DNA from: Akebia trifoliata | Taxonomy: Eukaryota; Streptophyta; Magnoliopsida; Ranunculales; Lardizabalaceae | NCBI GenBank assembly: GCA_017979445.1 | Contig: CM030706.1 | Coordinates: 25,398,281-25,462,280 of the forward strand | Reading direction: 5' to 3' | DNA length: 64,000 nucleotides | In this document: positions 47,925 through 59,635 of the stretch, in pieces | How positions within the stretch are numbered: position 1 is the stretch's first letter | How the letters are laid out: every line of letters starts with the position of its first letter | Translations under genes and position numbers: made by a program | The notes under the pieces: model-generated | What the model was told of the DNA's origin: nothing | The model's input: the letters and a program-made list of their open reading frames with translations, nothing else | Databases searched by the model: none

Positions 47925-48160
47925 AATAGAAGACATGTGTAAAGACAAAATGGTAGGTAAAATGTAGACCTTAGTTCATTTGTAAATAACTCATAAAGTA
48001 AGGCTGAATGTATATTTTTTATATTAACTAATAGGAGAGTGAGTATGGGAGTGACGAGTGTAAAAGTAAAGTGGTAAGTAAAAAGTAAATCTTGATTCAT
48101 TTGTAAATAACTCATAAAGTAAGAGTGGATGTATATTTTTAAAATAGACTAATATAAGAG
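47925..48160 (+). repeat. Direct repeat, two copies of about 110 bp
   Basis: 'tcatttgtaaataactcata' then 'aagtaag' and 'tgtatatttttt' occur twice, offset by about 125 bases. This creates the spurious hydrophobic minus-strand frame across it. Confidence 0.85.
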
Positions 48161-48954
48161 TTTCATGTATGTATTTGAAGATTCTTACATTTTGGGGGTA
48201 CGATTGGAAATTATCCCAATTTTATGGATTTTTACTAAAAATCAAAGTGTCTTTTTGGCTTGACCATACTTTTTGAGGAGGACATTCTTAGAATTTTTCA
48301 AGGAAGTTGACCCTCCAATTAGGTTAGAGCATTGAGTATTGGGGAGTTTATGAGAGACCACCATGTGTCTTTTTTTGGGAAAAGGTGTAAGACCATGGGC
48401 TTAGAATGGACTTGATATGGACTTTGTTTTAGACTTGGGTCATGAGCTTAGGATGGTTTAGGTTTGGATATTTGAACTAGATTTGAATATGAGCTTAGTA
48501 TTTAGTTAGAATATAGATAATGAATTGGTTAATGAAGAGTAGGTTTGGATTAGAGAGGTGGATATGAAATTGGATAGGATTATGGAAGTGAGTATGAAAT
48601 TAGATAGGATTATACAAGTGAGTATGCAATTAGATTGGATTAGGGACATGTTTGGTTATGCAAAACAATATGAGATGATGCATATATGCATGTAAGCATA
48701 AAAAAATGTGTTAAGTGGCAACGTAAGTCTATTGAAGAGCTTCAAGCTTTTAATTGAAATCAATTCTAGAAAAATTGGATTTTTCTAATGGGTTCATGCA
48801 AATTAGGATGTCTACAAGAATAAAAAAAATTTCAATTCAATAGATCCTAACATATTATAATTATTCCATGTAATAATGTAAATTGGTAAATATTCATGAC
48901 GACTATTTTGGAAATTTAAAAATCATGCCTATATCCATATATTGTTGATTTTGA

Positions 48955-49290
48955 TGCATGTATAATTTTTCAATTTAGAAATTTTACATATGTTTAGAAT
49001 TTTCCAATTTAGAAATTATAGATATATTTATAATTTTTCAATTTAGAAATTTTGTATATGTTCATAATTTTTCAATTTAGCAATTTTACATATGTTTATA
49101 ATTTACTGATTTGGAAAGTTTACATATATTTTACCGATTTGATAATTATGCGTGATATGAATTTTACTAATTTGAAAATTTTGCACATATTCATATTTCA
49201 CCAATTTGGCAATTACATGTGATATGAATTTTATTGATTTGGAAACTTTACACGTGATCATATTTCATAAATTTGGAAATTATGTGTGAA
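48955..49290 (+). repeat. Tandem array of about 43-bp AT-rich units
   Basis: About eight degenerate units with 'ataatttttcaatttagaaa' and 'ttttacatatgtt' (later 'aatttggaaatttt'). It decays gradually to the right. Confidence 0.85.
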
Positions 49291-49811
49291 TTGGAAGTCA
49301 TAGATGCCATGATGGATGTAAAATTGTGTGAAATTACTTGTGCACAGGGTATTTTAATTGAATATCAAATTTTATGAGAATTTATCACGTGAGCCTTTGG
49401 GCATTGAACAAGATTTAGGCTTTTTACCCTTTTCATTTGTGGAACTTGAGGAATCATTTGAATATTAGGGGAACTTTAACCATAGGATTCATTTGGCAAA
49501 TTCGATATAAAATGATGATGATTGGACTTTAGCTTGACTTTAGTCTTCTACCCATTGTCTATAGGATTTTCTTGGATCGTAGTAGAGATCGATCATCTCG
49601 ATCGAACGGGTTCGGTGCCAAACACCTTTCGAAACCTATAATTTGACCCTTTACCCATTTTTCTTACTCGTAGACTGATCCAAATCCGCTTTTAAGTTAT
49701 TTTGTGATTCATAAACCTAAATTAGGTGGAGACTCTTAATTCTCAGAAAATCTCTCAATTTATCGTGTGATACTTTTTATTATTTAGTAAAAATATGTCG
49801 ATGCGCTTTCA

Positions 49812-50950
49812 ATTTGCTTATTCCCTCTGTCAAAGAGGGACATCTGTAGACATCTCATTTTGCATCCGATTGTTGTGAATTCTTAATGATGAACGCAAAA
49901 AATGCAAATAAATCGAAAGTTTGTGAGAGGCTATCTCTCAATTTTTTCCAATTCCTACTTAGTCGTAAGAGTTCCTAGATTTCTATGATTCATTTATCTT
50001 ACTTTGGCATGTTCAATTTAGAAAATTTTGCACACTTAGGATTATCGCCACCTCTACACTCAATTTAGTAAGTACATACGCTTAGAATCATTACGTATTT
50101 AATAATGTAGAGACTTTGCAAAGTTTGGAAAATGAAACCTCAAGACTTAAAAATAATAACATCAGAACCAAATAAAGCTTCTTGTTAAAATTAGAAATTT
50201 TTTTAAAAATGACCAAAAATACCCCTGACATTCAACTCGCACTTAGAACCCTCGCTCTGTTAGAAAAATACGATTCCGAGACAAAACTAAGTTTTTCGCC
50301 AATAATCACGCAAATCAATAAAAGTTAGAGACCTCTGAGGCTTTTACAAATAAAATTAAAAATTTTCATAAGAAATAACGATTTCTATTTACATGGAATG
50401 ACACCCATTGATCATACAGAATGATGAAATTTAAGCCGTAATCTAAATATTGAAACCTTAATTCGAAACAGAAAATTAAAAAAATTAAAAAGTTTACCCT
50501 AATTCAAAATTTAAAATTAAAAAAAATTAACATAGTAAAATCTTTAAATAGTTAAACCTTAATCTTGACATCAACCACACAATGAATTGATCGAATCGAA
50601 CCAATTAAAAAAATTAATAACCAACTCAAAATGTTAAACCAATTAAACCTATCATAAATTCAAAATTCAACCAATCATGGAAAATTTAATCAATCAAAAA
50701 AATTTTCCTCTCAAAATCAAAGAAAAAAATTAATTAATCCTGGCCGATCTCAAACCCTTTTACTTAAGCCCAAACATAAACAAAAACCAAGATTTATAAT
50801 AAAAAATTGAAAAAAAATCTTCTCCTACAAGTGCATAAACCCTCAACACCAAAATAAAAACCTAATTCCTCCAACATCCTTACACCTAATAAACCACAAA
50901 CTAAATAAGAAAAAAAAAAGGGAAAATCTTAGGTTCGGTCAAAGAAAACA
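49812..50950 (+). mobile_element. 3' end of a Tat-like element: polypurine tract and LTR start
   Basis: A tract CAAAGAGGGACATC (49831-49844) is followed by TGTAGACATCTC at 49845, as before the 3' LTR at 40719. The following 1.1 kb is distantly related to the 5' part of that LTR ('aaatacccctgaca', 'gagccctcgctctg'-like phrases near 50218-50260 versus 30910-30950). The LTR end is lost near the TA repeat at 50971. Confidence 0.6.
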
Positions 50951-50968
50951 ATGGAAAGAGGTGGTTCG

Positions 50969-50970
<2 letters not shown>

Positions 50971-51024
<54 letters not shown>
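50971..51024. repeat. (TA)n microsatellite
   Basis: About 27 uninterrupted TA units. Confidence 0.95.
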
Positions 51025-51028
<4 letters not shown>

Positions 51029-51076
51029 CCCGTTCAATGGCTAACTTTTTGGCAAAACATTTTTCAAAACATGAGT

Positions 51077-51199
51077 TAGAAGTTTTGGAATGGGCTGATT
51101 TTTGGTGAGGATGATCTCTACGGTGAGGAGATCATCATCACCAAAAATTAGAAGTTTTGGAATGGGCTGATTTTTGGTGAGGATGATATCTACGGTGAG
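51077..51199 (+). repeat. Direct duplication with internal hairpin
   Basis: A 51-base unit (51077-51127) is repeated at 51148-51199. Between them TTTTTGGTGAGGATGATCTC (51099-51118) pairs with GAGATCATCATCACCAAAAA (51128-51147), with one mismatch and a 9-base loop. It may be a MITE remnant. Confidence 0.85.
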
Positions 51200-51404
51200 A
51201 TATGTGTATTCATGCATCCACTCTTTATGATTATGTGTATTTATGATCTATTTAATATAATTATGTTAAAGCAAAATTCAGTACAAAGCATCTGTTATTA
51301 TTGTGTAATGGAGTTCAACTTGTTGTCCTAATTGGGCTAAAAAATTTCAAAATTTACTCTTGAATTTGGTGTTAGGAATTCATTTGTTAATTTATTTTAG
51401 ATAA

Positions 51405-51669
51405 TTGTTCATGAATATGAATATGATTGATGTTGAGAAGTGTGGGATTGATGTTGAGAAGTATGGGAGTGTACCTATGAATAAAAATGTGGAATCATCT
51501 TCGATCATCAAAGTAGATAGTGGGGAACGTGTTGATTGCCTTAGTCCTAACAAAGATGTTCGAAAGTTAAGTGTACCATATGTTGGGATAATTTTTTATT
51601 CAATTGAGGGAGCAAAAAAATACTATGAAAAATACAGACATCAAGAAGGATTTTGCATTTGTGTACGAA
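51405..51669 (+). pseudogene. FAR1/MULE-transposase-like gene, N-terminal part
   Basis: An open frame reads VPYVGIIFYSIEGAKKYYEK then YRHQEGFCICVR, the start of the FAR1 DNA-binding domain (WRKY-GCM1-like zinc fold). The frame is cut by the CACTA element at 51670 and resumes in phase at 58400. The ATG at 51405 follows a stop-rich flank. FAR1/FHY3 proteins and Mutator-like transposases share this domain, and I cannot tell them apart here. Confidence 0.85.
51667..51669 (+). repeat. CACTA target-site duplication GAA, left
   Basis: Three bases, the standard CACTA duplication length, repeated at 58397-58399. Confidence 0.9.
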
Positions 51670-52098
51670 CACTACGTCATGTTGCGGGTTTTGCGACACT
51701 ACAATTGCGCTAAAAACGACTGCTGAAGGCTGTCGTTAATTGCGACAGTTTTGGACAGTCGGTTAATCGTCGTTTTAACCCATTAATGGTAATAAGTAAA
51801 ACTTGGGGTGCCAATAGCCATTCTAAAAAAAATATCTGCTGGACAGAAGCTCGATATCCGCCTCTGTTGAGCTTCTTCTTTCTTCTCTCATTCACTCTCC
51901 TCTCTCGACTCTGTCTGTCTTCTCGAGCTCTCTCGAATCTGTCGTTCTTCTCATCTCTGTCTCTCTCTCTTTTGCTCTCGCTCTCTCGCACTCTCTCTCA
52001 AATTCTCGCGATCTCTTTGTCCTTGTATCTGTCTGTCGCACGCACTTTTCTCCGCAGCATCCAAGATCGAGGGTTTTCCTTAAAGATCGCCACTCTAG

Positions 52099-54050
52099 GT
52101 AAGTTTCTCCTCAAAGATCTACTAGAGTTTTATACATTTTTTTGCCTTCCACTTAGTTTTTGTTTAAAATTCTTCTCTGTAATCAGAGTTTTTTCCTTAA
52201 TTTATGGATTTAGTGGTCGTCCTCGCCTTTTTCTCCTAATCTTCGAATTGAAGTGAGGGTTTATTATTTTTTCCTAATTTCTTGAGACTCAGACCCAAAA
52301 GGCCTCTTAAGTTCAGAAAATTGTTCTAAGAGAGATTTATCACTCTCTTTACCATGTCTGAGAAAGAGAGACCACAAACCCTAACACCATGGATGGATCC
52401 TGAAGAAATCGTTGATTTTTTATTAGGTTAGCCATCATTGTCTACGGTAAATGTTGTTGTTTTCTCAGATCTGATAAATCTAGCTCTATTAGTTATGGTT
52501 TTGAGTATCAATTTCGTCATCTTTGATCTATTTATATTTCTTCCCTGTTTTTCTTGGATGATAAAAGTTCTCTTCAGGTTAGATGATCATGATAATATAT
52601 TTTTTTATCTTTTATGAGTAGATTATAATAGGTTCTGACCATTTCTAAACTGTCTTAATCTGGAGTTCTTAGGAGTTCTCTTTGTGTTAAACTAGATCAG
52701 AGATCCGTTATATAAAAATTCGATTATTTTAGGATTTTTGTTTAACTACATTTCGTTTGTTATTTATATAATTTTTGGAACAATTTAGGTTGGATGGATA
52801 TGTACTATAACAGTAGATATATGATATTCTACTACATGTATTCAACTTCTTTACGCTCTAGGTTGGAAATTTGTAGGATTTCAATCTCATGAAAAAGATA
52901 CTTGCCTATGGAAGATCTTCATGGGACTTCTTGCAGTCTCAAAATTCATTATTATAGGACTGTATTGAAAATCATGCAATGCAAACTGATTTAACAGTGA
53001 TCAATGCTTTTTCCTTTTTAATTTTGTAATCCTATGTTAAGAGAAAAAAATTTGGCACATTATTGATTCTTAATCATTCTACTTTTCATTTTCTTTTTAA
53101 CATTTATATCTACTGAAAATCATTGAGTTATTTGTGGAAATAGTTTTAAGTCATGCTTGCTTTAGTTTTACGTTGTTTTTTGGAATTGTTATGATCCTCA
53201 ATTTCCCTAAGTGTATCCTTTATGTGGTGAATGTTTGAAAGTGTCCTCCTTGACCTTTCGTATCGCCTTATAGACACAGAATACAAAATCCACAATTTTG
53301 AGGAGTAAAATTTGAAGGGGCCTGTCCGCTTCAAAATTTTGGTGAAACCAGTGTCTTTAAATGACATGAAACCCCATAAATCTTGAAATTAATGTTATGC
53401 TTTTCACTTTTGTTAATATTTCAGATGCATCGTTCTATGATTTAAATTGATGGTATGCCCTCCTTGACCTTCATATTCTCTTGAAGACTAACGAAGAATG
53501 ACCTAAATGCTCTCATCAAAATGATCTCAATGCCATAATCATCAACATAGTTGTTATCATCATCATCACTTCCATCACCATTAAGACTAGTTTTGAAAAA
53601 AAAAATTAATGGATTCGGAAATCATTTTCTATTAGTCTATATGAGAAGACTGAGGTCAAGAGAGTTGTACCAATTTGAATATATTGGAATAGTATATCAA
53701 AAATTAATCACAACGTGGAGGGAAGTGGATGCTCTGCAGCAACTTTTCCTGTAATGCCCCCTGTAGCACTATGTCTACAGTTAAGAGATTGTAATATCAT
53801 GGGGACACAAAACACTAGAGCCCAATTGTATCAATGGTTTAGATCTGATTTTCAAAATGAATTTGAAAAAAACTGTTTTTTAACATGATCCAACCCGTTG
53901 AAAATGGACGGTCACTAAATCTCCAATTTTCAACAAATGTCAGCAGTGTAAGTTTTCTATGTGCTTACGTGGCATTTTGATAACCGTCCATAAGTGTTGC
54001 AGTGGCTCTACAGGAAAAGTTATTGTAGATGATCCGCTTATGATTCTGAC
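52099..54050. other. Interior of the CACTA element, mostly unassigned
   Basis: A short frame from ATG 52352 (SEKERPQTLTPWMDPEE) ends after about 25 codons; I do not recognise it. The rest is AT-rich and looks like intron or spacer. Confidence 0.4.
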
Positions 54051-54056
54051 ACTCTG

Positions 54057-54067
54057 TCTATATATAG
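54057..54067 (+). promoter_or_regulatory. TATA box of the captured LRR-kinase fragment
   Basis: TCTATATATAG lies about 65-70 bases upstream of the ATG at 54128, a normal spacing for a plant Pol II promoter with a short leader. Confidence 0.65.
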
Positions 54068-54127
54068 TTCACTCACAAAGAAAACCACACAAACCACTCA
54101 CTGGAGAGCTTAATTACATTGTTGGCC

Positions 54128-54318
54128 ATGATGAGTGTACTTCATTTCTTTCTTCTACCTTCCCTCATTTTCTTGTGCATTGGTTTACCAATAGGGTTGG
54201 CCAAATCTAGCACCTTAGGGAATGAAACTGATCGACTCGCCTTGCTTGCCTTCAAGGATCTCATTCATGATCTTCAGCAAATTATGAGCTCGTGGAATGA
54301 TTCACTCCATTTCAAGTG
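54128..54318 (+). pseudogene. LRR receptor-kinase signal peptide and N-cap fragment (Xa21/EFR-like subfamily)
   Basis: The frame begins MMSVLHFFLLPSLIFLCIGL, a signal peptide, and continues GNETDRLALLAFKDLIHD, then SSWNDSLHF, the LRRNT region of subfamily XII receptor kinases. The next expected residue, a capping Cys, is replaced by Lys and a TGA, so the captured part ends exactly within the first exon. The promoter region seems to have been copied with it. LRR kinases sense ligands at the plasma membrane; this piece cannot. Confidence 0.85.
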
Positions 54319-55569
54319 AAACTTGTATTTCAAGTGACGCATCGTTTAAAGCATGCTTCCTATAGTTGTATTACTTGCTTGCATCAAACTCGGATTCATT
54401 TAGTTCATTACTTCCTATATTACTATGCAGTTGCATTATTCCTTACTAAGAAGCTATACTTAAATGTTGTGATGATGCAAATGCAGATGCAGAAAGATCC
54501 AATATCAGGTTAAGAGTTAGGTGTAAATCCAATGTCATCTCGATACATTTAGTTTTTGGTACATTTAATTTTACTACATAGACTTTTTACCTACGTATGT
54601 TTTATGATTTCTTTTATAACTATTTTTGTTATTGTTAATTAATCCCTTTTTAACTCCGGCAATGTAAAATTATATGTTTTACATTGCCAGTCCCAAGCCC
54701 GGATAAAGGAGGAGGAAAAATGATGGTCCCAAGTCCGGATGACTGTTGGAGGATTCTCTTGCGAATAAGCTCAAATGCAAGAATCACCAAGTAATAAAGA
54801 GATCCTTCTGAAGATGAATGTGGTGCCTGATTTTGAGATATGATTTTTTTTTTGAACGATCGCTTCTCCCTTTCCCCTCTTTCAAAGGTATTTGTTTTTA
54901 TTGTTATTACAATTTTCTAGTTTTTTATTGTTGAAGTTATGTTCGTATGTTGTTAGCTATTGGTTGTGTTCATCTAAGGTTATATAAATATATAAACAGA
55001 ACAAAAAGATCTTTTGCTTATGTAACTAACATATCTCTCGGACCTTCTATTTGGGTTAGAATCTAAAGTTCCATCAAGGTATTCCTGATGATTGCTCCAA
55101 CGACCTTTGTGAAGATACATTGTCCCATTTGCATCCCAAAAAGGTCTGTGATTTCATATGTCAGCTACATAATAATGAAACTTGTGATTTCATTGGAACT
55201 TAAAATAACCCTTTTATTTTCAGGTGCCACGTCTCCATTGTTTAATACACAGGAAGCTTGCAGGTGATTTCATTATAATTATTTCTGTTTATTTTTACTT
55301 TTATCTTTTGTTCATTCTTCTTCCCCAACGAGGTTTGCCAACTGTTACCGGATGTTTATCTAATTAGTTGAGTAAAATGCTTGGTGTGTCTGTATCAGGT
55401 TGGGTCATCTCTGACTGAAAGAAGTGAACTTTCTGCAAGCTTCGCTGCAAAAACATGAACACAAAACACTGTAATTTTCTTCTGTGGGACCACCTTAACT
55501 ACACTATCATAGTACTACTACTCATCAAGATTTTCTTTCTTCTCTTGAAAGGAGCGGGCCATTCATATT

Positions 55570-55600
<31 letters not shown>

Positions 55601-57190
55601 CAAAAAGTTAGCTCAGTTACATTTAGCCAACTAAGCATCTCTACACGTGGCAGTCATGATTTAATAGATACCTGCCATTTGTCATCTGTCATATCTATCA
55701 TCTGTGAGAAAGATCCATAATTAATTCATTTGTTTTTTCTTAGGGATCCATCCTATCAAAATTGATTCCAAAAAGAAAAACAGACATTTTTTTTCAGAGA
55801 TGTAGGGCCTGGATTCGACATATTCTCCCACTAAAAGAAAAGCAATTTGAGTTCTGGGGGTGAATCTACAGGGATACTTTTGCCGTTGTCTTCCAAAATG
55901 TCATGTAAATTTAAAATTTAGTATTGAGAAGGGGGCATATATTGTCACCTTTCAAATGTCTGAATTAGACTGTTTGTGTGTGAGGCTACATTGGAATTGT
56001 AGTTGGACTAATTTTTTACAAATGCAAACTCACCTGTTTTGGTACATTTTCTTAAGTAATACTTCTGTTATCCATTGTACGCGAGATTCATTCATTGACG
56101 TAAATTTATTGTCAAGATACCTTGATGTGGTTAAACCATATATGAAAGTCAATTATTTCCATATACTGCTCTCTTTTGTGTTAAAGTATGATGTGATTAA
56201 ACCATATATGAAATACTGCTCTCTTTTGTGTTAAAGTGGACCTACTGACTCACATGATTCAGTGATTCTAATAAGTATTTGTTGTGGTCGATTACCCCAC
56301 CCCATAGAAATATTGAGATATACCTCATCTCTTTATAGGTTTTACTTTTTCTATGATGCTTATGGGAATTAACCAATTTATTATAAGTTTTTTATTTTTT
56401 ATTTTTTTATTTTTTTAAATGTTTAGCTAGTAGCCAATTTTAGTTTGGAAGGTGACAATATCTGGAATAGTTTTTTCATCTTTTACTTTACTTAAAGAAT
56501 AGTTTGATAGATGTGTCTAATCGTTTGTATTTTTATATAGTTTTTCAATTTTAGTTTTGAAGGTGACAATATCTGGAAAGGTAAAATGGCTGCTTTGATC
56601 TCTACAACTGAATTAGACTGTTCATATTGAATCCTGCATTGCAGCTTATGTGTAGCTTTTAAGTTGAACTTATTTATTTTTGTGTTTCATGGTGTACCTA
56701 TCAGAATTGGACTACCGTAGCACATTGTGTCCATGACATTCTTAAAGATTAACCACGTCTGCGATTAACTCATGGGCGGAAGGTATTTTACTTAACGACT
56801 TGAAGATTGTCTTCTACTTCATGTTATTTCTCCCCTTCATTTGGCAATACTGTGGTTGTCATTTGGACCTGATTCAATACAAGTAAAAAAAAACATAATG
56901 AAAATAAGAGTGGTCTACTGTATGGATTCACCATAGTTAGCAATTCTCCACATTATTCACTAATTATACACGAATTTTTTACCTACAAATTATTCACGGT
57001 TTAGTCATTTTACATACCTTTAAGAAAACTTACTTGGAGATGTTTTAAGGTAAGGTTTGTTTTGGTTGAGAAAAGCAACTTGGCCAACCATATATTATAT
57101 CAGAATCAATCTTTCAACAACTGAAGTAGAAGATCTTTGATTCTTTACATTTAATCAACATATAAGAATTGAATTTGTTATTGAATACAG
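54319..57190. other. Interior of the CACTA element, exon-like pieces unassigned
   Basis: A block near 55060-55135 (FHQGIPDDCSNDLCED) followed by a small acceptor/donor-flanked piece at about 55225-55264 (PRLHCLIHRKLA) looks spliced, but I cannot name the protein. 55585-55602 holds 'agtagaa' repeats. A duplication of 'attaaaccatatatgaaa' and 'tactgctctcttttgtgtta' lies at 56133-56235. Confidence 0.4.
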
Positions 57191-57333
57191 GTAAAATGTC
57201 TGTTATTTGGTATGGAACAACTCCTAGGATAAACATAATGGACCCAGATCGCATAAGGGATATTCTGTCAAACAAGTTGGACCATATTGGCAAGCTCAAA
57301 TCAAACCCACTCGTATTGTTGTTAGTAGATGGT
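57191..57333 (+). pseudogene. CYP72A-like P450 exon fragment
   Basis: After acceptor TTGAATACAG the frame reads WYGTTPRINIMDPDRIRDIL, then NKLDHIGKLKSNPLVLLLVD, matching the CYP72A region WxGPxPRvxixDPEli. No haem-binding exon is present. It is a second captured host exon in the same CACTA element, on the same strand. Confidence 0.8.
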
Positions 57334-58204
57334 TCTGTTTGTCCACTTAGTTGATCAATCCAATTTTTTCAATTGTGATGTTTCAAGTTTACTTTTTCTA
57401 TGTGCAGGTGGATTTATTTTTCTATGGAGTGACAGATTTTCGATCGTAAAATTGTACCTATTGATAGCGTTGAATCGTCAACCAAGGCATGTGGGATGGC
57501 GGTGATTGGTGTTTCGTGTTAATATGTGTTCACCCCTTATTATTGTTAAAGAGATCTAATTCCCGTTTGTGATCGAAGTTATATTTCACATGGATTACAC
57601 ATACAAGATACTTTTTTTATTTATTGTTTTGTTTCCTCTCTCGTGTGCACTATAGTTCCTTTGTCAGGTGATGGTTGGGATGCTGCAGCTGCAGCTGCAC
57701 CCTTGCAATCAGGCTGATTGTAAAACCTTGTGGGCTGCCCGGTGTACACGAATTGTAATCCTCTGTTAAGTCTAATGGCGTTACACCCACAATTCTAGTG
57801 GGTCACAGCCCAGTAAACTCGCTAACCAATCCGTAAACTCGCTACCAGCAACAAGGTTGGCTCCACAGACTATTAACATAAGCACCACCATTAAGGTTGT
57901 CGTGGAAATAAAGGCTGAAGGAGGTTTGGTAGAGTCTATGGTATGAGTATAGTAGAGGTTGATGTGTATCAATGTATCTGTTCTTCTATCTATTTCTAGG
58001 ACGAAGGTTTCTTTTTTTGTTGTGTGCTATCCGTATCGGAAATGATGGGTACATCAATTAGATTTAGTTTCAGTTTCATTATTGACTTAATCATCAGTTA
58101 ACGTTTTAAAGTTCTGTAGCATTTTAATGCAATACTGCAGCCGGAAGTACGCTATCAGTTTTCTGCGAACCAAACAAAAAATTATTTTTTTTTAAATTAT
58201 AAAT
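57334..58204. other. Interior of the CACTA element before the 3' subterminal repeats
   Basis: Contains 'ctgcagctgcagctgcac' near 57682 and GC-richer stretches to 57850, but no frame I can assign. Confidence 0.4.
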
Positions 58205-58396
58205 TCATAAAAACGACTGCCCAAAGCCATCGTTTTTTTCGACGGCCTTTTTGACGGATCAAAGCTGTCGTTTTTCCCGACTTTTTTTGGCAGTCGCTTT
58301 CTAATCGTGACTCCTTTTTAAACGACTGTAGCGGCAGTCGTTTTTGTCAAAAACGACTGTTCAAGACAGTCGTTTATCCCGCAATATGACGTAGTG
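58205..58396 (-). repeat. 3' subterminal hairpins and terminal inverted repeat
   Basis: Repeated 'aaaacgactg' and 'cagtcgttt' arms, in places directly facing each other (58317-58344, 58351-58373), then the terminus ending GTAGTG at 58396. The same words occur at 51704-51780. Confidence 0.9.
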
Positions 58397-59460
58397 GAAG
58401 TAGTTCAAGGATAATACAAGGTTTAAATGTAGTGACTAAGATAACATATGTTTGCATATATGAAGGCAAACATACATCGAAGACAAAAGAAGATACGATG
58501 AAAAATGAGAATGAAAGAGGGAAGAAGAGAGTTGTAAAAAGTTGTTCTATGTTTAAATGTGGATGTGAAGCATACATGCGCATTGTATTTGACCAATATG
58601 CAATAAAATGGAAAGTATCGCTTTTTAACAATGATCATAATCACAAGGTTGTCACTCCATCGAGGAGAATGAAAATGAAGTCGAATCGAAATATGTTGAG
58701 CATAGCTAAGGATCTAATAAAAATATTCTGTAATCAAAACCTTCAAATTAATAAAGTTTCATCAATTCTTCGTAGAGATATGATCGGTTTTGATGGTAAA
58801 GACTATTACAACCACTTTCGAAATGTTAAGCGATAGGATTTGAAAAGAGGCAATGCACAATGTCTATTCAAGTACTTAATTGAAAAACAAAATGAAAATC
58901 CGCAAATTTTCTATGGGATACAATGCGATGAAGATAAGAGAGCAATTAATTTTTTTTGGGTGGATGCGAGGTCAAGATTATTATATGAATATTTCGGTGA
59001 TGTGGTGATAGTTGACACAACTTATAGGATAAATAAGTAGAAGATATCGTTCATCCCATTTATTGTAGTAAATTATCATTTTTAGTCTATTCAATTTGGA
59101 TGCGCTCTTCTAGAAAATGAGACAAAGACAACTTTTGTATGATTATTCGAGATTTGGCTTAAAGCTATAAGAGGAAAACACTCAATTTCAAAAATCACAT
59201 ACCAGGATTTAGCAATGAGGAATGCAATTGCCAAAGTTTTCCTTAACATGTGCAGATTATTGGACCCTTTTGATTGTGATTTCATGTGGATCTTGAGCAG
59301 GTGCTCGACCAATCTCTTCTTTAATGTTGTTTGAGACATGATTCAGTGTAATAAATCAGATACATTCGTCGTATTAATGTTGGAACTCACACAATCACAA
59401 GTTGATTTAAAGAAGAGATTGGTTGATCGTAGGTTGAAGAGAGGTTAAGGTTGAGGTGGT
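58397..59460 (+). pseudogene. FAR1/MULE-transposase-like gene, continuation
   Basis: After the GAA duplication the frame from 51405 continues in phase: KITYVCIYEGK, then KSCSMFKCGCEAYMRI and FNNDHNHKVV (the Cys/His ligands of the FAR1 fold). Next come GKDYYNHFRN, QIFYGIQCDEDKRAINFFWV, DARSRLLYEYFGDVVIVDTT, FGCALLENETKTTF and DLAMRNAIAKVF, the MULE transposase core with its first Asp (VDTTYR). Stops at 58834-58836, 59038-59040, 59083-59085 and 59141-59143, and a missing C-terminal part, show decay. Homology fades near 59460. Confidence 0.85.
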
Positions 59461-59635
59461 TATGTTTCATTAATCGGGACACCATACATAACCGAGCTCT
59501 CAAATATCATGGGTAGTTATTGTGATGGTTGTATGAATTATAACTTTTCTAATCATTGGAGATATTAACCCAGTTTTTTTAGGATTGAGGTTTGATATGA
59601 CCTATGATTGGGTGTGTGCACCATGCAGAATTAAA

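Larger units (their letters stand above)
46727..49811 (+). mobile_element. Old Ogre/Tat-like LTR or LTR-derived region
   Basis: It starts TGTAGACATG and ends ATGCGCTTTCA, like the LTR ends of the gag-only element. It includes two hairpin-loop relatives: TCTTAGACACC with GGAAAAGG/CCTTTCC flanks near 46917-46950, and TGCCAAACACCTT with GGTTCG/CGAAACC near 49605-49632. No matching target duplication was found and the 3' border is followed by another element's end, so the borders are tentative. The 140-codon frame at 47693-48115 (minus) is low-complexity. Confidence 0.5.
51670..58396 (+). mobile_element. Complete non-autonomous CACTA element carrying host gene fragments (Pack-CACTA-like)
   Basis: The ends are CACTACGTCATGTTGCGGG and its complement ...CCCGCAATATGACGTAGTG (one mismatch), with GAA duplicated on both sides. 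Length is 6727 bp. Subterminal regions (51697-51780 and 58205-58380) hold repeated 'aacgactg...cagtcgtt' hairpins. A CT-rich leader (51845-52060) ends at CTCTAG/GTAAGT near 52098. It carries an LRR-kinase first exon with promoter (54057-54318) and a CYP72A exon (57191-57333). No transposase frame is visible, so it needs a partner element. Confidence 0.95.

Noticed and set aside
47693..48115. 140-residue hydrophobic minus-strand frame
   Set aside because: Arises from AT-rich direct repeats inside LTR-derived sequence; no membrane-protein family recognised.
51786..52256. 156-residue Ser/Leu-rich frame
   Set aside because: Translation of the CT-rich leader of the CACTA element; it runs through a consensus 5' splice site.
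53146..53367. 73-residue basic frame on the minus strand inside the CACTA element
   Set aside because: No recognisable motif, no supporting splice context.
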